Shown here piece by piece: positions 5,507-6,523 of a stretch of DNA of 6,523 nt; position 1 is the stretch's first letter, and every line of letters begins with the position of its first letter. The DNA comes from Eggerthellaceae bacterium. Lineage in GTDB: Bacteria; Actinomycetota; Coriobacteriia; Coriobacteriales; Eggerthellaceae. Below the pieces are notes generated by a model. The model did not search any database. It was not told the origin of the DNA and saw nothing but the letters and a program-made list of their open reading frames with translations. The stretch covers positions 1 through 6,523 of the forward strand of contig JAFXIM010000277.1 of NCBI GenBank assembly GCA_017533165.1. Direction: 5' to 3'. The translations under genes were made by a program, and so were the position numbers.

Positions 5507-6523
5507 TTACTCCTTTTCCTGCAGCTTCACCTGCTGCTCGAGGGTTTGGGCGAGTTTGACGATGCGTTCATCCGTGCGGAAAGCACAGGTATTGGCAAAG
5601 AAGCGGGCGGTTGAGGCCAGCACTTCCTCCACAATGCACAGGTTGTTCTCACGCAGGGTGGTACCGGTAGCCGTGATGTCGACGATGCGCTCGGCCATGC
5701 CGGTCAGCGGCGCAAGCTCGATGTTGCCGTGAAGCTTCACGATCTCCACCTGAGTGCCGGTCTTGGCGTAGTGGGCGCGCGTGATCTTGGGGTACTTCGT
5801 AGCGACGCGAATGGAGCCCAAAGTGCGGTAGTGCTCCTCGATGGCCTCGCTCGTACCCTCCATCTCGGCAACAACGAAGCGGCAGCCGCCGAACTGAAGG
5901 TCAACGAGCTCAACCACGTCAGGCGACGCCTCGAGCAAGGAGTCCTTGCCGCAAATGCCGCAATCTGCCGCGCCAAGGGCTACGAAGACGGGCGCGTCGG
6001 TGGGACGCACGATGATGAAATCGACGCCGGGATTGCTGATGATGAGCTGACGACCCGGGTTATCGAGGCCGGTGACGTCAAGGCCCGCAGCGGCAAGGCA
6101 CTCGATCGTGCCCTTGTTGAGCGATCCCTTGGGTACGGCAATGCGCAAGGAACGCACGGGCGTGGACGGGATGGCCTCGACTTCAACAGAGATGCGCTCA
6201 TCTTCGCGAGCTGCATCGGCTGCGATAAAGGCTCGCTCGTCTTCGCCAGCCAATTTTTCCTTGGCCGAAGCCTCCATGGCCTGCTCGAGGGTAAACGCAA
6301 AGCCAGCGGCAGGACGAGACTCGCCGTAAGCGCTGATCATGTTGTCATAGCGTCCTCCAGACCCGAGCTCGGTGCCCAAGTACGGCGAATAGGCCTCAAA
6401 GACGATGCCTGTGTAATAATCAAACGAGCTCATCACCGAGAAATCGATGAGGATGCGTTCTGCCAGACCCGCCTCGGCAAGCATGTCGTAGGTTTTCTCG
6501 AAGTCGTCCAAACCGTCGATGCA
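5507..6523 (-). CDS. hisZG: HisZ-HisG fusion: ATP phosphoribosyltransferase with fused regulatory domain (5' partial)
   Basis: The frame is open to the window edge, so the N terminus is missing; the TTG at 6511 is only an internal Leu codon. Counting from that codon, residues 1-80 are the end of a HisZ domain (histidyl-tRNA-synthetase-like regulatory subunit): DYYTGIVFEAY at 31-41, GSGGRYDN at 50-57 and AAGFAF at 68-73. Residues 80-120 form an Ala/Glu-rich linker. Residues 121-334 are a complete short-form HisG, which joins ATP and PRPP in the first, rate-limiting step: LRIAVPKGSL at 122-131, VRP at 168-170, GAADCGICGKD at 180-190, RVATKYP at 235-241, and the PRPP loop with IVDITATGTTLR at 276-287. 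It lacks the C-terminal histidine-binding domain of long HisG, so feedback must act through HisZ. No stop codon and no ribosome binding site interrupts the linker, so one polypeptide is expected. Normally HisZ and HisG are separate chains. The stop lies 3 bases before hisD. Confidence 0.93.
   Translation of the reverse strand, partial: CIDGLDDFEKTYDMLAEAGLAERILIDFSVMSSFDYYTGIVFEAYSPYLGTELGSGGRYDNMISAYGESRPAAGFAFTLEQAMEASAKEKLAGEDERAFIAADAAREDERISVEVEAIPSTPVRSLRIAVPKGSLNKGTIECLAAAGLDVTGLDNPGRQLIISNPGVDFIIVRPTDAPVFVALGAADCGICGKDSLLEASPDVVELVDLQFGGCRFVVAEMEGTSEAIEEHYRTLGSIRVATKYPKITRAHYAKTGTQVEIVKLHGNIELAPLTGMAERIVDITATGTTLRENNLCIVEEVLASTARFFANTCAFRTDERIVKLAQTLEQQVKLQEKE
5510..5515 (-). promoter_or_regulatory. 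Ribosome binding site of hisD inside the hisZG 3' end
   Basis: AAGGAG on the minus strand, 6 bases before the hisD ATG at 5503, spans the last two sense codons of hisZG. It explains how hisD is started immediately after the upstream stop. Confidence 0.7.
5543..5560 (-). repeat. Direct repeat copy 1, in the hisZG end
   Basis: The perfect 18-base partner of the copy at the hisD start; here it encodes VKLAQT, 17 to 12 residues before the C terminus of the HisG domain. The same six residues in the same codons occur in both proteins. Confidence 0.85.

Larger units (their letters stand above)
311..6523 (-). other. Histidine biosynthesis operon hisZG-D-C-B-H-A-F (5' end outside the window)
   Basis: Seven genes run in the same direction with gaps of 3 (hisZG-hisD), 2 (hisD-hisC), 14 (hisC-hisB) and 13 (hisH-hisA) bases, a 1-base overlap (hisB-hisH) and a 7-base overlap (hisA-hisF). 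No space for an internal promoter or terminator exists between genes, so one transcript with coupled translation is inferred. hisI, hisE and a histidinol-phosphate phosphatase gene are not present between the visible ends. The operon start, and any leader or attenuator, would lie to the right of the window. Confidence 0.9.

Noticed and set aside
4412..5614. 400-codon open frame on the plus strand, antisense to hisD and the hisZG end
   Set aside because: It lies fully opposite genes with all family motifs, shows no recognisable domain and has a His/Gly-rich composition typical of mirror frames in GC-biased DNA.
6152..6277. Separate hisG starting inside the linker (ATG at 6277 or TTG near 6148)
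   Set aside because: No Shine-Dalgarno sequence precedes either codon and no stop codon ends HisZ, so a fusion is the simpler reading.

Overview
The window is almost filled by one block of histidine biosynthesis genes, all on the minus strand. In transcription order they are hisZG (a HisZ regulatory-subunit domain fused to a short-form HisG, cut off at the right window edge), hisD, hisC, hisB, hisH, hisA and hisF. The genes are packed tightly: gaps are 2 to 14 bases, the hisB stop and hisH start share one base, and hisA and hisF overlap by 7 bases. They are almost certainly one polycistronic, translationally coupled operon whose promoter lies outside the window to the right.

The DNA is GC-rich (about 60% by eye) with G/C-biased third positions, which also creates long meaningless antisense frames. 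GC-rich DNA, a HisZ plus short HisG system, a stand-alone HisB dehydratase and a HisA of the ordinary type (not the PriA type of classical high-GC actinomycetes) suggest a gut or oral actinobacterium of the class Coriobacteriia. This is an inference from protein style, not from a marker gene, and I hold it with moderate to low confidence.

Layout: 1-310 has no gene I can support. It holds an AT-rich patch at about 75-110 and a CGCG-rich stretch at about 145-245. hisF is 311-1075, hisA 1069-1800, hisH 1814-2482 (GTG start), hisB 2482-3075 (GTG start), hisC 3090-4175, hisD 4178-5503, and hisZG 5507 to the window end.

The pathway runs as follows. HisG, governed by HisZ, joins ATP and PRPP. After the HisI/HisE steps, which are not encoded here, HisA isomerises ProFAR. 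HisH and HisF form the glutaminase-cyclase that makes imidazole glycerol phosphate (IGP) and AICAR. HisB dehydrates IGP, HisC transaminates the product, a histidinol-phosphate phosphatase (not encoded here) removes phosphate, and HisD oxidises histidinol to histidine.

I see no mobile element, CRISPR array, RNA gene or unknown defence-type system. The points most worth a second look are the HisZ-HisG fusion and an 18-base perfect direct repeat that straddles the hisZG/hisD junction in the same reading frame. The absence of hisI, hisE and a histidinol-phosphate phosphatase next to an otherwise complete cluster also deserves a check.
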